Origin: Polytrichum commune
Lineage: Eukaryota; Streptophyta; Polytrichopsida; Polytrichales; Polytrichaceae
Assembly: GCA_950295325.1 (NCBI GenBank)
Contig: OX485809.1
Location: forward strand, 62,001 to 126,000
DNA length: 64,000 nucleotides
Direction: 5' to 3'
In this document: positions 1 to 12,145 of the stretch, in pieces
Layout: every line of letters begins with the position of its first letter
Numbering within the stretch: position 1 is the stretch's first letter
The notes under the pieces: generated by a model
Seen by the model: the letters and a program-made list of their open reading frames with translations, nothing else
What the model was told of the DNA's origin: nothing
Databases searched by the model: none
Made by a program: the position numbers and the translations under genes

Positions 1-642
1 GGGTAAAATAAAGATTGATCTCTATGAGGCTTACTTTTTAGATGATAATGAAAATTGACATTTGAAGAATATGTGAGAATAAAATTAGTATTTTTCATTA
101 TACAAGTAGATCAATATTTTGATGATTGTGGCTCCTTCTGAACGTCACACTCTTGAACACCTAAGATTGTGCAGTGCTCAAAACGGTTCACTATTAATTA
201 CTGTTGCAACCACACACGTAGAATGATAAGCATTGGTAGTTCCAATTTTTAGTGTGACAAGTTTTCATCACTATCATCTGTTATGGACAGTTTCAAAGCT
301 CTAAAACATCACAACCAAGAAGAATACAATGCAAGATTGAATGTGGCAAATATTCAAAAACATTTTGTAGAATATCGTTAGTCCCACAAAACATTGTTAT
401 GAATATGAATAATGTTATGTCATTCTAAATGCATGATAAATAATAAATTATGAAGGCATAAGCTTACCAACAAGGCAGGGTCGATTCCACGGAACTACCC
501 ATACAGGTACTCATATTAGGTTAGAACAATGGACCCCTAAAACTAAATTATGGACAAAATTAATATGAACAGTGGATGGTAATGTCAAAGAAGATTACCT
601 CAAACCTTGGATCAGACATAAAACATGAATGTCAAACTTCTC
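1..642. other. Region downstream of the lipase gene, no gene seen
   Basis: AT-rich sequence beyond the lipase stop codon. I see no coding exon, RNA gene or clear repeat. The lipase 3' untranslated region must lie here, but no clean AATAAA hexamer stands out on the minus strand close to the stop. Confidence 0.4.
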
Positions 643-3600
643 TTATAGATCAGCAAGTTGAAGAAGGTTAAATGGATAAACATCTGGGAAACTACCGGAT
701 ACAATGAGATTTGCTACCAACTCATTACATCGGTCGGATGGATGAAACCGATCCCAAAAAACATATGCAGATCTATCCTCACAATATGGTGTTGTCGGAA
801 TACAAGGAGCCTCCGCCGCAAATAGCCCGCTCCCACAACAAGACACATTCCCATATTGAAAACCTACATTGTAGAAAACCGTAAAAAACTACGTTTAGTT
901 CCCCGTGGAAATAATAACCCTACAAAATTCGGGCATGAAGTTTTACATGAAAGGTAGCTATGAGTTCGATGTTGTTACTGGTGTGAAATATGGTGTGGTT
1001 TCATCTTTGAGTTGGTTTAAGTCTGTATGTGATCCCGAAATGGGCACCACGGAAATTAGAGGGGTTCCAAAGACTATTGCCTCCTTTTTTAAAGGTGTTC
1101 ACCTTGAAAAAACGCATGAAAGTTGACCCACACCTACCTTCTACAAAGGGCAAGTCCCTAGGTTTCCACATGATTGATTGAAAATATCTAGCTCATCTAG
1201 TTTACCCTAGTATGGTGGATGGACCATATTGTTACGACACACTTGTAATCAAGTGCTAGGAAAGTCACCCATTTGAGCACTAGTTCACACTTAAGTGGCT
1301 TAAGCTTAGATATACATATGATTTACAACTACAAATGAGCATTGAGTAAAGCCATGTGATCTTGGGGTTCACAAACCCCCAAAAAACCAATATTATATTT
1401 ACTTCATCTTGAGAGAGAAGAGAAGAGAAGAAACGTTGACCATGCAATTAGCGTGATTGGAATGCATGTTCAACCCACCCTTAGTATTATACCCTTAGGA
1501 CATAATACCAGTGGTGCATGACTGCAGAGAGAGAAGAGAAGAGAAGAAACGTTGACCATGTGATCAACGTTTTACTTCGTCCACATTACATGAGCAAGGT
1601 CTTTTGTAAATGCTCTTCTCAACATTGGTCACAAATTGGTGAAGAGTACGTACCAAAATCCGTTGGAGCTTGAGAATACGAGTAAACTTTGTCATAGGCG
1701 TTACCATATACTAGATAAAGTCCAGGGTATTCAAGAGTCAAATTTTGCATAGCTACTTGCATCATTCCGTTGTAGTATTGAACCCACCGATTTGGCTCTT
1801 CAAAGCATGACCCGTTTGTGCTTTTAAGGAACCACAGCTCATATGGTAGACAACCGAGGGGACCCACTGAGGTTATAATGAATTTCCGTGCACCCAAAGC
1901 ATACATATTCTGCATCCAATCAAATGTCAATAGGGCATGCAATATTCATATAACATTATTTAGCCGATGAGTTGTGTTCATGGGTCCGTAGTAGATTCGA
2001 GAATAAAGCCTTCATATTATGTTGGATCCCAAAGATGTAGACTGAATTTGAAATCAGGCCAGCTAAAAACAATTCATCAACTGAATAATGTTATGCAATG
2101 TTTGACAAACATATAAGAAATTACTAGGGTTTAGGGCATTTTGTCACTTATACCGATAACAATTAAGACAATCAACATGAATTCACATTTTCTAATATTT
2201 TAGCAACCGAACCTCGTGAGTTTCGTTGTCATAGCATTTTCGAACAACGTTCAAGTTCGTGCATTTGTCTAGGTCAACATAATTATTTCTTACTAGGTAT
2301 CAAGTAAAATCCAACCGCATATTTCTTTGAAGAGAAGAATACTAAATAAGATATTTAGTTTCACCAATTCTAATTGTTTTGCTCAATACTAATTGTAAAC
2401 TGCAGTATAGTGTCACTAACACTTAATGTTGAACCCAACATTACTTGTCATTCCTTTTAAGTTTTTGGGGTGATTATAGATTTACAATGTTGCAATTACT
2501 ATCACTTACCAAGTGGATTTTCACCACAAGTTGCTGACAAGAGAAGGTAGTGTTTTGGCCAATGGCTGAACTCATCCATCATCCATGACAGTATTTGGTC
2601 ACTTATTCATAAGAAGTGTCATCCCAAAAGTTACCATATGACCCTAAAAATCATGTTTAGCGTAGCTGAGCTGGAAGCTTATGGGGAAACCGAGGTTGAT
2701 CTTGACGGGTTATCAATAGCTTATGAAGGTGTGCATGCTATATCACAAGTAAATTTAAGCAAAAGAATGTAAATTCTCGCTCTCTTGAAATCATTCCAAA
2801 CAAGTACTTGGGTTTGGTTCAAGTGATGAAATCAGCACAACACTTACAACTACATTGCATTTAGTTGGGTAGGGATGAATACCTTTATGTGTTCGCAATA
2901 TGTTGATACAAGAAGGTCTCCAAAGTCTTGGTATGAATACATCAACCGAGATGAAGCACCGGGAAGCATGTAATTATTTATATAGTCGTTTGATCCCAAT
3001 ACCACCAAATATAATGCTTTGCCCAAAAGCAATTGTGTGGAATTCAGTCCTAAATCTTTAGCCAAGGTTTCTTTCACAACCGCAAAATACTCCACTTGTT
3101 GTGACATTGGGATCCGTTCTAGCTGCACAATCATTAATATTGTTAGATACGATTAATATTGCATTTCAATTAGTGCATCTTGTATTGCACATGTATTTTT
3201 AGTCATTCTTGTCAACTAGGACCCTAAAACAACTTTTCTCCTTCCCTCTGAATGGTTTGGCACATTTATCTCGAACAAGAATCGTATTCCAAATACCAAA
3301 TACATATGAAATTCACTAGTATTGCTTTTCTTTCTATATGTAGTTTGTTTGGTTGTTGTTGTCATATTTTTTATTTTTTTATTTTTTTTAACTGTTGCGA
3401 CATATTCTCCCAAATGTAAGTTCAAATTGACATCCAAACTTACGCAATGTTCTAATTCTATGTGAAATGTATATAAAAATGATTGGACAAAGAGCGCCTC
3501 GACCTCACTCTATTTAATTCTCTATGGAACACTCCGTCCATCACCCCAACCTAGATCTCCCAAGCTCTCAAGTTCTGCAATGGTCAATATATGGGCAATT

Positions 3601-5021
3601 GCTGGAAACACCTCTTTTGGCCAACAAAATTCCCCTCCATCAACTGTACACTATGCAGCAAGACCACTCACGACGTGGACACATGGCCTCACCTTCTGGC
3701 CACATGCAAACACCCAACCATTAAAGGAATCCAAATAGATAGACACAACAAAGCACTCTTCCACATCAAGGAAACGCTTCTCACTCATCATCTTACAACA
3801 TGGTGACGCTTCATGAATGGTAGCTCCACCCCTTACTTCCTGTCTGAACACATAATGCCCAAGTGGATCCTTCCCAACCAATGCACTTGCCCCCCCCCCC
3901 ACCCACATAATGCCAATGCCTACATAAACTACGCCATGACATACTCTTGGTCAATGGCCTCCCTACATATGCCCTAGCCCCTTCATACCCTTCCAACATT
4001 TTCTCCCTACAATTCATTAAATTTACAAATTGCCGGAGATAGCCATCCGACACAAACGAACAAGTACACCCCCCTCATGACTATCATTGCTACACACGGG
4101 TGGAGAGTCCAACCACTCATCATCATCATTGGAGGGCAAAGAGGTGGAACCCATAAAGATAGTTCCAACATTTCTTTTCTCAACTCAAACTTCCCTCCCC
4201 CCCACCAGAATCAATACCCTCAAGAAACGCCTACACATAACCACCATCAGATCATTGTCGTCATTGATCCTCAACAAACGACAACTTGAAACAAAAACTC
4301 ACCCCTCACACTTGCCCCCATAACCCCCAACAAAACCCAAAACTGCGAAAATAATAGGTGGATATTGTCATTTAGACTCGGTGAAGGGATAGCATTTTCC
4401 TATGACATTGGCTTCTTAAAGGATCTCTCAAGGTTTTGAACCCGGACCTTCACAAACATTATACCGCAACATGCACCAACCAAATTACTTAGCCCCAAGG
4501 TGACCAAAAGCCGTGAGGGCAACAAGTGAGCCCCACTAATGTCTCAATTAGGGTAGGATGATGGCAATATAAATCACTCTCAAAGGGGCCTCGGAGGGTT
4601 TTGAGCTTGGGCCTTCAAACAAATCTCAAGCATAGGCACCCACCCACTGCTCACAACCCTCATGATTCCAAGGTGACAATGCCACAACCCACTTTCATAC
4701 TTAAACAAAAAACAATCCTTATCCCCCACGTTACAATAGTTACATCGGTTACCTATGACAATGGTACCTCAAATAAAGCCCACCCCCGAAAGGGGGCAGT
4801 AGCATGCGGGCGAAGAGGCTCTTCATTCATGCTTGCTCCATATGAAGCCGGCGTTTATATCTATCTATATGTAGAATTTAAACCTTAAAAATTGTGAAAC
4901 ATGATCTCTTATGTGCCACAAGTGTGTGTACAAATTCCGGCCTTATGTGTGTTATCTTTTGCTTATTCCATTTGTGGAACAATGACTTTATGATCACTTT
5001 GCCTTTCATTCTAGACTATCT

Positions 5022-5061
<40 letters not shown>

Positions 5062-7080
5062 ACATAATTGTATCCCGATTCATCCAAAATCCCAGCAGCT
5101 CCAGATGCAAAATTGACTCCTTGTTGCAAACTATGACCATATGTAAGGATGTCAAAATATGCCGGTGCCGAATCCAATCCAAGGATGTTCCCTGCACCAC
5201 CAAAGCACAAGGATATCAATTCTTAAATACAATTATCTGCAATAAAAATAAGGAATAGGAATCCTCTATTTGGACTCAATATGTAGGAGTCTACTTTTCT
5301 ATAGCTAAACATGTGTATGACTAAGAAGAGTGATCACAAAAGGCTCACGGATCTCACTCACTTTTTGGTGTGAATGCCTTGAACATACACAAATAAGTTG
5401 GCCCACACACCTCTTCCCCAATGCGACAAGAACCTAGGTACTCACATGGTTGCTTAAAAATATCCAGTTCATCCAAATACCACCACTTTGAGGAAGTGGA
5501 CTATAGTGGTTGGATTCACTAAAAATGTGAAGTTCATTACGACTTATGTAGAGGTAGGGGGGGGGGGGGGGGTGCCCAAAATTTTCAAAAGTACACTTGT
5601 TAGTCAGTTGGGTGGCAATACAACTTTATCTAAAGATCACTTGACTCGGATTAAGAATGGAATATTATAAATGAAGCCTAAACTCCTTACCACCACAAAT
5701 CATGTTACTATGTTATCTTGGTTGTAATTGTGGAGTGTGGTTTTTGAACCACAATTGAAGTTACATTTGTCAAAAAAACATGGTAGACCAAAAAATTAGC
5801 TCCAATCAAGGTATGATATGTTGGGAGGGATTATAGGATGCGTAGAAAATTAGGTAATTGTTGGATGGAGTATAGGAATCCAATTGACTTGATGTACCAT
5901 CCATCAAACATGTTGGTATATATAAAAAAAAACCAACAATAAGTGGACTTAAAGATCTTACAAATCATTTGATGGTAGATTTGAAAACAATAATTACAAT
6001 AACTTCTATGACACATACCGTAGACTTAGATGCTTATGAGTTACATCCGAGGAATGAAAAAGTCGTCAACAACCTCATTAATGAATGCTAATGCTTTACA
6101 TTATACATATGATAGGGGTTCAATATTCTTCAAAAGTATATTTGTATATTTATGTTAATGACTATATATGAATGTAAATTTTTTATGTTTACATATTGTC
6201 ACTTGTATTTTTGTCATTGAAATTGTACATGTATTGCTTTATTTTTCAAAAGAAACTTGTATATAGGGAGTTTTTAGAGTATGTTGCAAACACACATGGT
6301 TCCAGAAAATTAAATAAAAGATGCACCCCCAAGATGTGCATGACTTTGTAAGGACTAAATATGACTCATTGGCACCAATATCAAGCCCGCAATTGGATAT
6401 AGATAAAAATGGGATTTTTTCAAGATTTTAGCATGTTTATTGAACCATGATGATTGTAGATTTGATCATAATTGGATCACATCTCGTTCAAATATAACAA
6501 TGAGTTCTCATCTTCCATTTCTATGGAAGATATTTGTGCCTCAAAATAACATCCCAAACATCATTAAAAAGTTACCATCTTGAGCATTCATAACTTTGTT
6601 CTATATGATTTAGATTGTTGTCTTGTTTGCACTTATTTCTTTTCATCTTAGAGTGTACACATATCAATGGAAATCAATAATAAATAATAGGGTCAAATTC
6701 AAAGTAGATTCAACCATCATCACCAACTTTTAACAAATTGGGTGTTTCTAATTTTCATTTCTTTTGGGCAAACACATATTACAACACAAACACATGCTTA
6801 TTAAACATGAATTACGCTTACCAATGTAATCGGCTAGTGTTTTGCCATTGCAAAATCGACCTGTGAAGGCTTCTTTTGTATAATCACACCCATTTGGTGG
6901 GAAATCTGCTCTTGCTAATGACGCCAAATAATTGTTGTTTCCATTGTCTACTAGCGAATCACCAAATGTGAACATTGCAGGATAGACTGGCTGCCCCACA
7001 ACTGAATTCTCACATGTTTTCCCCATAATTGTGTAAGAAAAAGAAATTGAAATTAATGCATTTAAAACACAAGAAGACAT
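643..7080 (-). CDS. GDSL-type esterase/lipase, 5 exons, complete
   Basis: Exons on the minus strand: 7080-6822, 5191-5064, 3122-2883, 1909-1654 and 863-643 (stop TAA at 645-643). All introns are GT-AG and the phases (1,0,0,1) join into 367 codons, the usual size of plant GDSL lipases. Block I FTFGDSLVDNGNNNYL holds the nucleophile (Ser42); block II GVNFASGAAG is in exon 2; block III GSNDYINNY (Asn174) is in exon 3; GARKFIITSVGPLGCLP is in exon 4; block V WDRFHPSD (Asp332, His335) is in exon 5. All four SGNH signature residues are present, so the enzyme should be active on ester or acyl substrates; the substrate cannot be told from sequence. The start chosen gives a hydrophobic leader (residues 4-19), suggesting secretion as in the family, though it is a weak signal peptide. 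Introns total over 5 kb and contain transposon relics. It is divergent from the dynein gene and shares no evident function with it. Confidence 0.9.
1411..1560. repeat. 34-bp direct repeat pair in the last lipase intron
   Basis: The same 34 bases, a purine-rich GAGAGAGAAGAGAAG stretch followed by AAACGTTGACCATG, occur at 1411-1444 and 1527-1560, 116 bp apart. The two copies are identical, so the duplication is recent or maintained. It lies about 95 bp from the 1654 exon boundary. Confidence 0.7.
3524..4300 (+). mobile_element. LINE-type reverse-transcriptase C-terminal relic
   Basis: Sits on the plus strand inside the third-to-second exon intron of the lipase, opposite to the gene. The frame from 3591 reads CTLCSKTTHDVDTWPHLLAT followed by CKHPTIKGIQIDRHNKALF. 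This is the cysteine/histidine zinc-knuckle pattern (CxxC...HxxxxC...RHN) that follows the polymerase domain in many non-LTR elements. A second block from about 4060 reads KYTPLMTIIATHGWRV then PLIIIIGGQRGGTHKDS, matching the conserved tail of the same protein. The two blocks are in different frames with stops between them, so it is dead. No poly(A) tail or target duplication was identified. Confidence 0.6.
5023..5060. repeat. (AG)19 microsatellite
   Basis: A pure AG dinucleotide run on the plus strand. On the minus strand it is (CT)n, and it begins only three bases into the lipase intron that follows exon 2 (donor GT at 5063-5062). Confidence 0.95.
5557..6333 (+). mobile_element. Degenerate relative of the CTCGGGGGGTGCAC element
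   Basis: In the first lipase intron. From about 5830 to 6333 it matches the reverse complement of the 45232-45947 element: first the open frame (MRRKLGNCWMEYRNPIDLMY here against [20 protein letters not shown] there, with the copy here full of stops), then the long AT-rich tail, ending in GATGCACCCCCAAG, a decayed form of the GTGCACCCCCCGAG terminus. A G16 run at 5557-5572 followed by TGCC may be the decayed other end, but the segment 5573-5820 does not match and no target duplication is evident. Left boundary uncertain. Confidence 0.55.
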
Positions 7081-7136
7081 GATGAATCATAGTTTACCTA
7101 TACAATTGACTGCAAAAATGCAAACAACATCATTTG

Positions 7137-7146
7137 TATTTATATC
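7137..7146 (-). promoter_or_regulatory. Candidate TATA box of the GDSL lipase gene
   Basis: Read on the minus strand, this is ATATAAATAC, about 57-66 bases upstream of the lipase ATG at 7080. That leaves room for a short 5' leader of about 30 bases. The match to the plant TATA consensus is good, but the area is AT-rich, so chance matches are common and no start site is visible. Confidence 0.35.
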
Positions 7147-8535
7147 TATAACAAACCTTGCAACTAACCATATTCACAAATAACACCAACTTTTTTTGTT
7201 ATTATTTAAAATGTGTAAGGACAATAACCAACCCTTGCCATGTGTATTGCAAGATATAAGAAGGCATGTTTGAACCAAATATGACGTAAAATTGACTACA
7301 TAGCTCCACCCTGCATCATTTGGTAAAACCAATTAAACGTTAACGACTACATTTATTTCAACTGAGGGATTTGTTTATCTCTTGCCTATATTGCAACAAA
7401 CAAAATGGACTTGATGAATTATACTTAATTATAGGTTAGTAGAATCAATTTTGAAATAATAGTAATAATTTTGTTGTTGTTGTCATCATTGAAATCATAA
7501 AGAATATCATTACGATTAAGAGATTATTATGTTTGTTCATCGTCGAAGCTATGTAAGATAGTTATGGGCCCTTTTTTGGCTCTTGTGGATCATGTCTATT
7601 TCCAATTCTCCAAAGGTGATATTTGAACTTGCTAAGAAGGCTTAAAAATGATGTGCCCACTTCATCCTACCTTTGTGTACTACCATGTTGGCTTTATACT
7701 CGTTGGCCCACCCCTTTTTTTTGAGGACCACGCATAACCCTGTAAAGTGACACATGGTCAATCTTCACTCAAATGAACTAAATATTTTTTCTAGACTTGG
7801 CAACCACTGGTATTTAAGATTTTGAAAATTCAAGTTTCATTTGGTGGTCAATATGCTACTCATTTTTTGACATTTCATTAAGACATTCAATTTGAACATT
7901 GCAATCAATGGGCAGCCATAACTTGTAGATGTCACAAGAATCTAAGTCCAATATTTATAAATCGTAGCCATGCCCTTAATATGCCTTTGCTTGTCATAAT
8001 CCAATACTAAGGTGTGTCGCCTGCGATGGACACTTTTGAAAATTCAACACAAGTGGAGGTTTGATACAACAAGACAAAAAAAAAGAACATGAGATAAAAA
8101 CCTTTATTGGGATATCCAAACAAGGACCATTGAAGTTGAGCTTGTTATTTTTGAAGTTAAGGTGAGTATTTAAAAAAAATCTAAAACGATGAGTTATTAT
8201 GGCTTCTTCTGCACATGTACTTATCTATATGTTGGAATTCAACATAGGTCATCATTCATAATAAGTGTAGAATCTACAAGATATATTAAGGCATTGCCAA
8301 ATCATAGTGATAGTTATTGTTTGAGACTTCAAACCTTGATCAAAATGACCGTAATCACGTTCGAGGACTCAATTTAAGTTTTTGAAAAGGAATGAAAAGG
8401 GGACCACGTTGTAATCGCTCGTCGTAGATCCTTCATTGTGCAATATTACAATAAGTTACTTGATGATCATGTCTTTATCATTCTCACTTCAGCTTCATAT
8501 GTCAACATCCACGCCTGACACATGACAACATTATC
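7147..8535. other. Intergenic, no gene recognised
   Basis: AT-rich sequence upstream of the lipase promoter. Open frames here are short and lack codon structure or recognisable motifs. A TTGTTGTTG tract lies near 7472. Nothing else is supportable. Confidence 0.4.
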
Positions 8536-9730
8536 ATGAGAGAGAGAGACTCTTACATTGGCATGACTAAGAGATTCTGCACTCTGGATCAAAGCCACAC
8601 ACCCAACTTTAAACCCAAGGCATGTTTAGGGATGGCTAAGGGACAAGAGCTACTGCCTCGCAATATCAATATTACGTATTCATATATCCAGCCATTCAAA
8701 TTGAATGTAGCACGATGTGTATTGATAACTTTGCAACAACAACCCAACTTACATGAACTGAAAGAGTGAGGTGCTTGCTGCAGTAGATCAGGTGTCACAA
8801 TCTCCTCCTGCCCACCACATCAACCATGTCTAAGAAATGTGGATTCCAAATTCACATCAAACTTGCTCATCATCGGAGCGAGTCTGTTAGCTATAACCTG
8901 TAAACAAATTGAGAACACTTTGAGACGACAGATATCATGTTGTGCTCAAGAGCTTTGGGGAAGTTAGCAGTTCTGTGCCGATGGCCTTCGAAACTTCCAA
9001 ACGAGTGTAAATCTACCACCAACTCCTCCTGTGCTACAAGCTAGCAAATGAGCCACCGATCGGGTCGGGAGTTTGTCCAAGAAGGGGCGATGTGTTTCCC
9101 TCCTGAAACTCGTTGATTGTATGCATACGAGAATTAACCCTATTCAGTGCACGGTAAATCAAGTTGAACGAACTGACACATGAATTAGGTGTTGCATCTG
9201 ATCTGATGCGACGTGGAATCTCGCACCAGTTTTGTCTTCCCTCACAATAAAAGTGTGTAAAGCCTCCGACTTGTGCGAAGGAGGAGCGACATAACAACGG
9301 CCAGACTTCATCTCTACCAACCCACCAGATGCAACAGCAGGGAGCTCACGAACAATGCAGATAGATGTATCCCTTTCAGTTCCACCAATCTTCTTCCTGT
9401 ATTTATTGCGTTGTGAGTCCAAGACGCAAGAGTGTAGGAGTGTCCCTCTGTCTCGCTGTAAGATTCTTGAAGGGAAGGGCAACAAGAACGGAGAGTTTTA
9501 CTACCTAAAGAAACCCAGGCTTCAGTGGTTACAGGTAGTCGAAGTTCTTGACATTGTTGTTGGGCGGGCATTCGATTCTGAACTCCGGTTCCTGCGTTTC
9601 AAAAACTGCGAATCAAAAGAACCTCTGGTTTGGGATTCGGGAATATTGGCAAAGAAAAGTACAAATAAAACAAGGGATGTGTGGGTTTACATGAAAGAAC
9701 TGGTGGATTCTGACAATGCTATTTGACTAG
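8536..9730. other. Unrecognised open, less AT-rich patch
   Basis: This patch is visibly richer in G+C than its surroundings and has overlapping open frames on both strands. On the plus strand, 9355-9726 encodes 123 codons from ATG to stop (mid-section RLQWLQVVEVLDIVVGRAFD). On the minus strand, 9485-9159 encodes 108 codons (RELPAVASGGLVEMKSGRCY), and the adjacent frame continues to 9034. I recognise neither protein. It could be part of a spliced gene, an untranslated leader, or a pseudogene; strand cannot be settled by eye. Confidence 0.25.
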
Positions 9731-12145
9731 GTTTCGATTTTCTTCGAATTGCGGTTGCGACTCAAACTCAATCATGTGACATCTTCAAGAAGCGCGGTCA
9801 TGAATTAAACATCTGTCATTGTAACTAGTGGGGTTCTTGTGTCAAGTGTAATATCCACCCAACTTTGTCGTCGAGCTCAAATGAGGGTTAGGAGGTCGGA
9901 TGGGGTTGGTTGGATGTGAACTATTTTTTTAAGGTGCAACATAACTTGGATTGTCTAAGTGATGATTTGTATGAGCTGCAAACGAGTAGTGAAATTAAAA
10001 AGTTTACTTGGTTTACAAGATGAGAATTTTATTGAGCACAACTCACTACGTGAAGTGAAAATACAGTCTCATGTGACAACTATAATAATATGTATGAGTA
10101 TAAATTTGAAACATTATCATCTATATTAATTCATATATTTCAATTTCACATTTGCATACATGTATACTTTGAATACAATGGAGGAATGTAATCATTATTT
10201 AAATGGGTAAATTTCAGGTGAGGTCCACTTTGACATTGTCACTCAAATTATGTAAAAGTAATTTTAAACAACTCTATATGATTTTTGGGACCTTTAAAAT
10301 CAAAGCATTTCAAGTATGTTTCACCAAAGATGTTGACATGGCATTGTTAGAAATGTTTGTTGTTGTGTTGGTGACAAGTCCATATTTTATGAAATGTTTT
10401 CAACAAGTAGTAGCAGAAATATTTTATAGATACATTTGTATTATCCTCGTGTAGTGATTATGTTTATTGGGTAAGGCTTGTAGACACTCATCAAACCGTA
10501 CATGCTCAAGATTGATAATATATATAAAAATGAGTGAAATTGATTGCCCCCAAAAAGAAAGGGGGGGGGGGGTTGCATTAGTGTAAAAAAATGAACCCAT
10601 GTGTGAGCAAAGGGTATTTTTTGGGGTAATAATTTTCTATTATTTTCAAAAGAATTTCTGGATTGTTCAATGATGTAATTTCCAACATTTAGTAGCACAT
10701 ATTTCAAAAAATAAATTAATCTCTACCAAATTTTTCAAGAGGCAACAAAATGTGCTCATGTTGTTTAGTGCCAAAAATGCTTTAGCCCACCAAGTATCAA
10801 AAGAGAACTACATTCATTGATAAAAATAAAACGAAAACTCAATAAACAACAGTATAATGTAATACAACATCAACCTCATGCAAATAGTTTGAAGCATTAT
10901 GAAGATGACATAAAGGTTCATGCATATTCTTTGCCTTGCCTAAACCCTAAAGCTTTGTGTAAACCCTTTGCAACCTAACATGCAAGGAAAAAAAGAATTT
11001 CATGTGAACCTTAAACCTTGCTTGCATGATGCTTGATACCCAATAATACCCTCAAGGGGTATCGCCTGATAACCTCCAATACCCACCTTAGAACACATAC
11101 CATACACTATCCTATGACATAATCCTAAGTGGTTTGTATTATCTCCTAGACCTATATTGGTTTGAATGTTTTTCCACTACTCTTCATAAACTAATACCTG
11201 TAAATTTGTATTTACATACTTGATATATATTTCATGCATGGGTTCTCTAAAGCCTAATATATAGTTTATCACACTATGAATTTGACAAAACCACAGCCTT
11301 ACAATGAAGCCTAAGCTCATGTGTTTGTCAAAATGAACCATGTGGTGGACTTGCCCCAAGTGCACATAGGTCATGTTATCCCTCCACTTGGTTTTCATTT
11401 TTTGGGGAACCATGTAACTTATGTTTTGTGTCCACTATCATCTAACCTGGACGGTTTCAAAACTAAGAATCAAACCTGTAATTTGTTTCCAAAATTATGG
11501 TTTGACAAACTAAAAAATTGACATTATTCCATAATTTCCCTCATTTTTTAATTACTAAAACATAATTTCCAAAAGCTTTGATTTCTTGAATAACATAATT
11601 TCCATCAAAACTGTCCATATAGGGCGGTATACTCTTAAATGTAGGTGTCCAATATAGGTTACAAACCAAAATAGTTGCACCTACTTTGCAAGAAACCTTC
11701 AAGGATGTTGTGTTGCCAATGTTGTAAGCCATTGGCATCGTGTTGCATCATTTTGAGTCAAAATTAACAAAGTTGCTTGCATGAAGTTGCAAGAACAATG
11801 ACATCACAAAACCCGTTCTTATACTAAGAATCGTATACGCACTTACGAGTAAAATCATTTGTGCTCATATGATGTTTCATGAATGAGACGTGACAGAGTT
11901 GAAGTCGAGTTGTTGATATTGAATGTTGATTGCAATTCCCTTGTAAGGATGTGGGAGGTAGTTGAATACACAAATATATTGAATGCCTTAGGCAACAACA
12001 AATGATAATTTTCGAGCTGCCAAAAATCTCCACATACTGGGAATGCGAAGATGCTAATTAGGGTTTGATATGTCTCTAGAGTTACAGTAAATTGGTAGCG
12101 AAGAGATAGAGAATATCAATCTTTGATAGGGGAATTTACGAAACC
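9731..12145. other. Intergenic to the dynein start, no gene recognised
   Basis: AT-rich sequence with a G12 run at 10561-10572 and no coding signal I can support. The dynein promoter should lie toward the right end, but no TATA box or known element stands out. The segment 12060-12145, just before the ATG, is less AT-rich and may be 5' untranslated leader. Confidence 0.35.
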
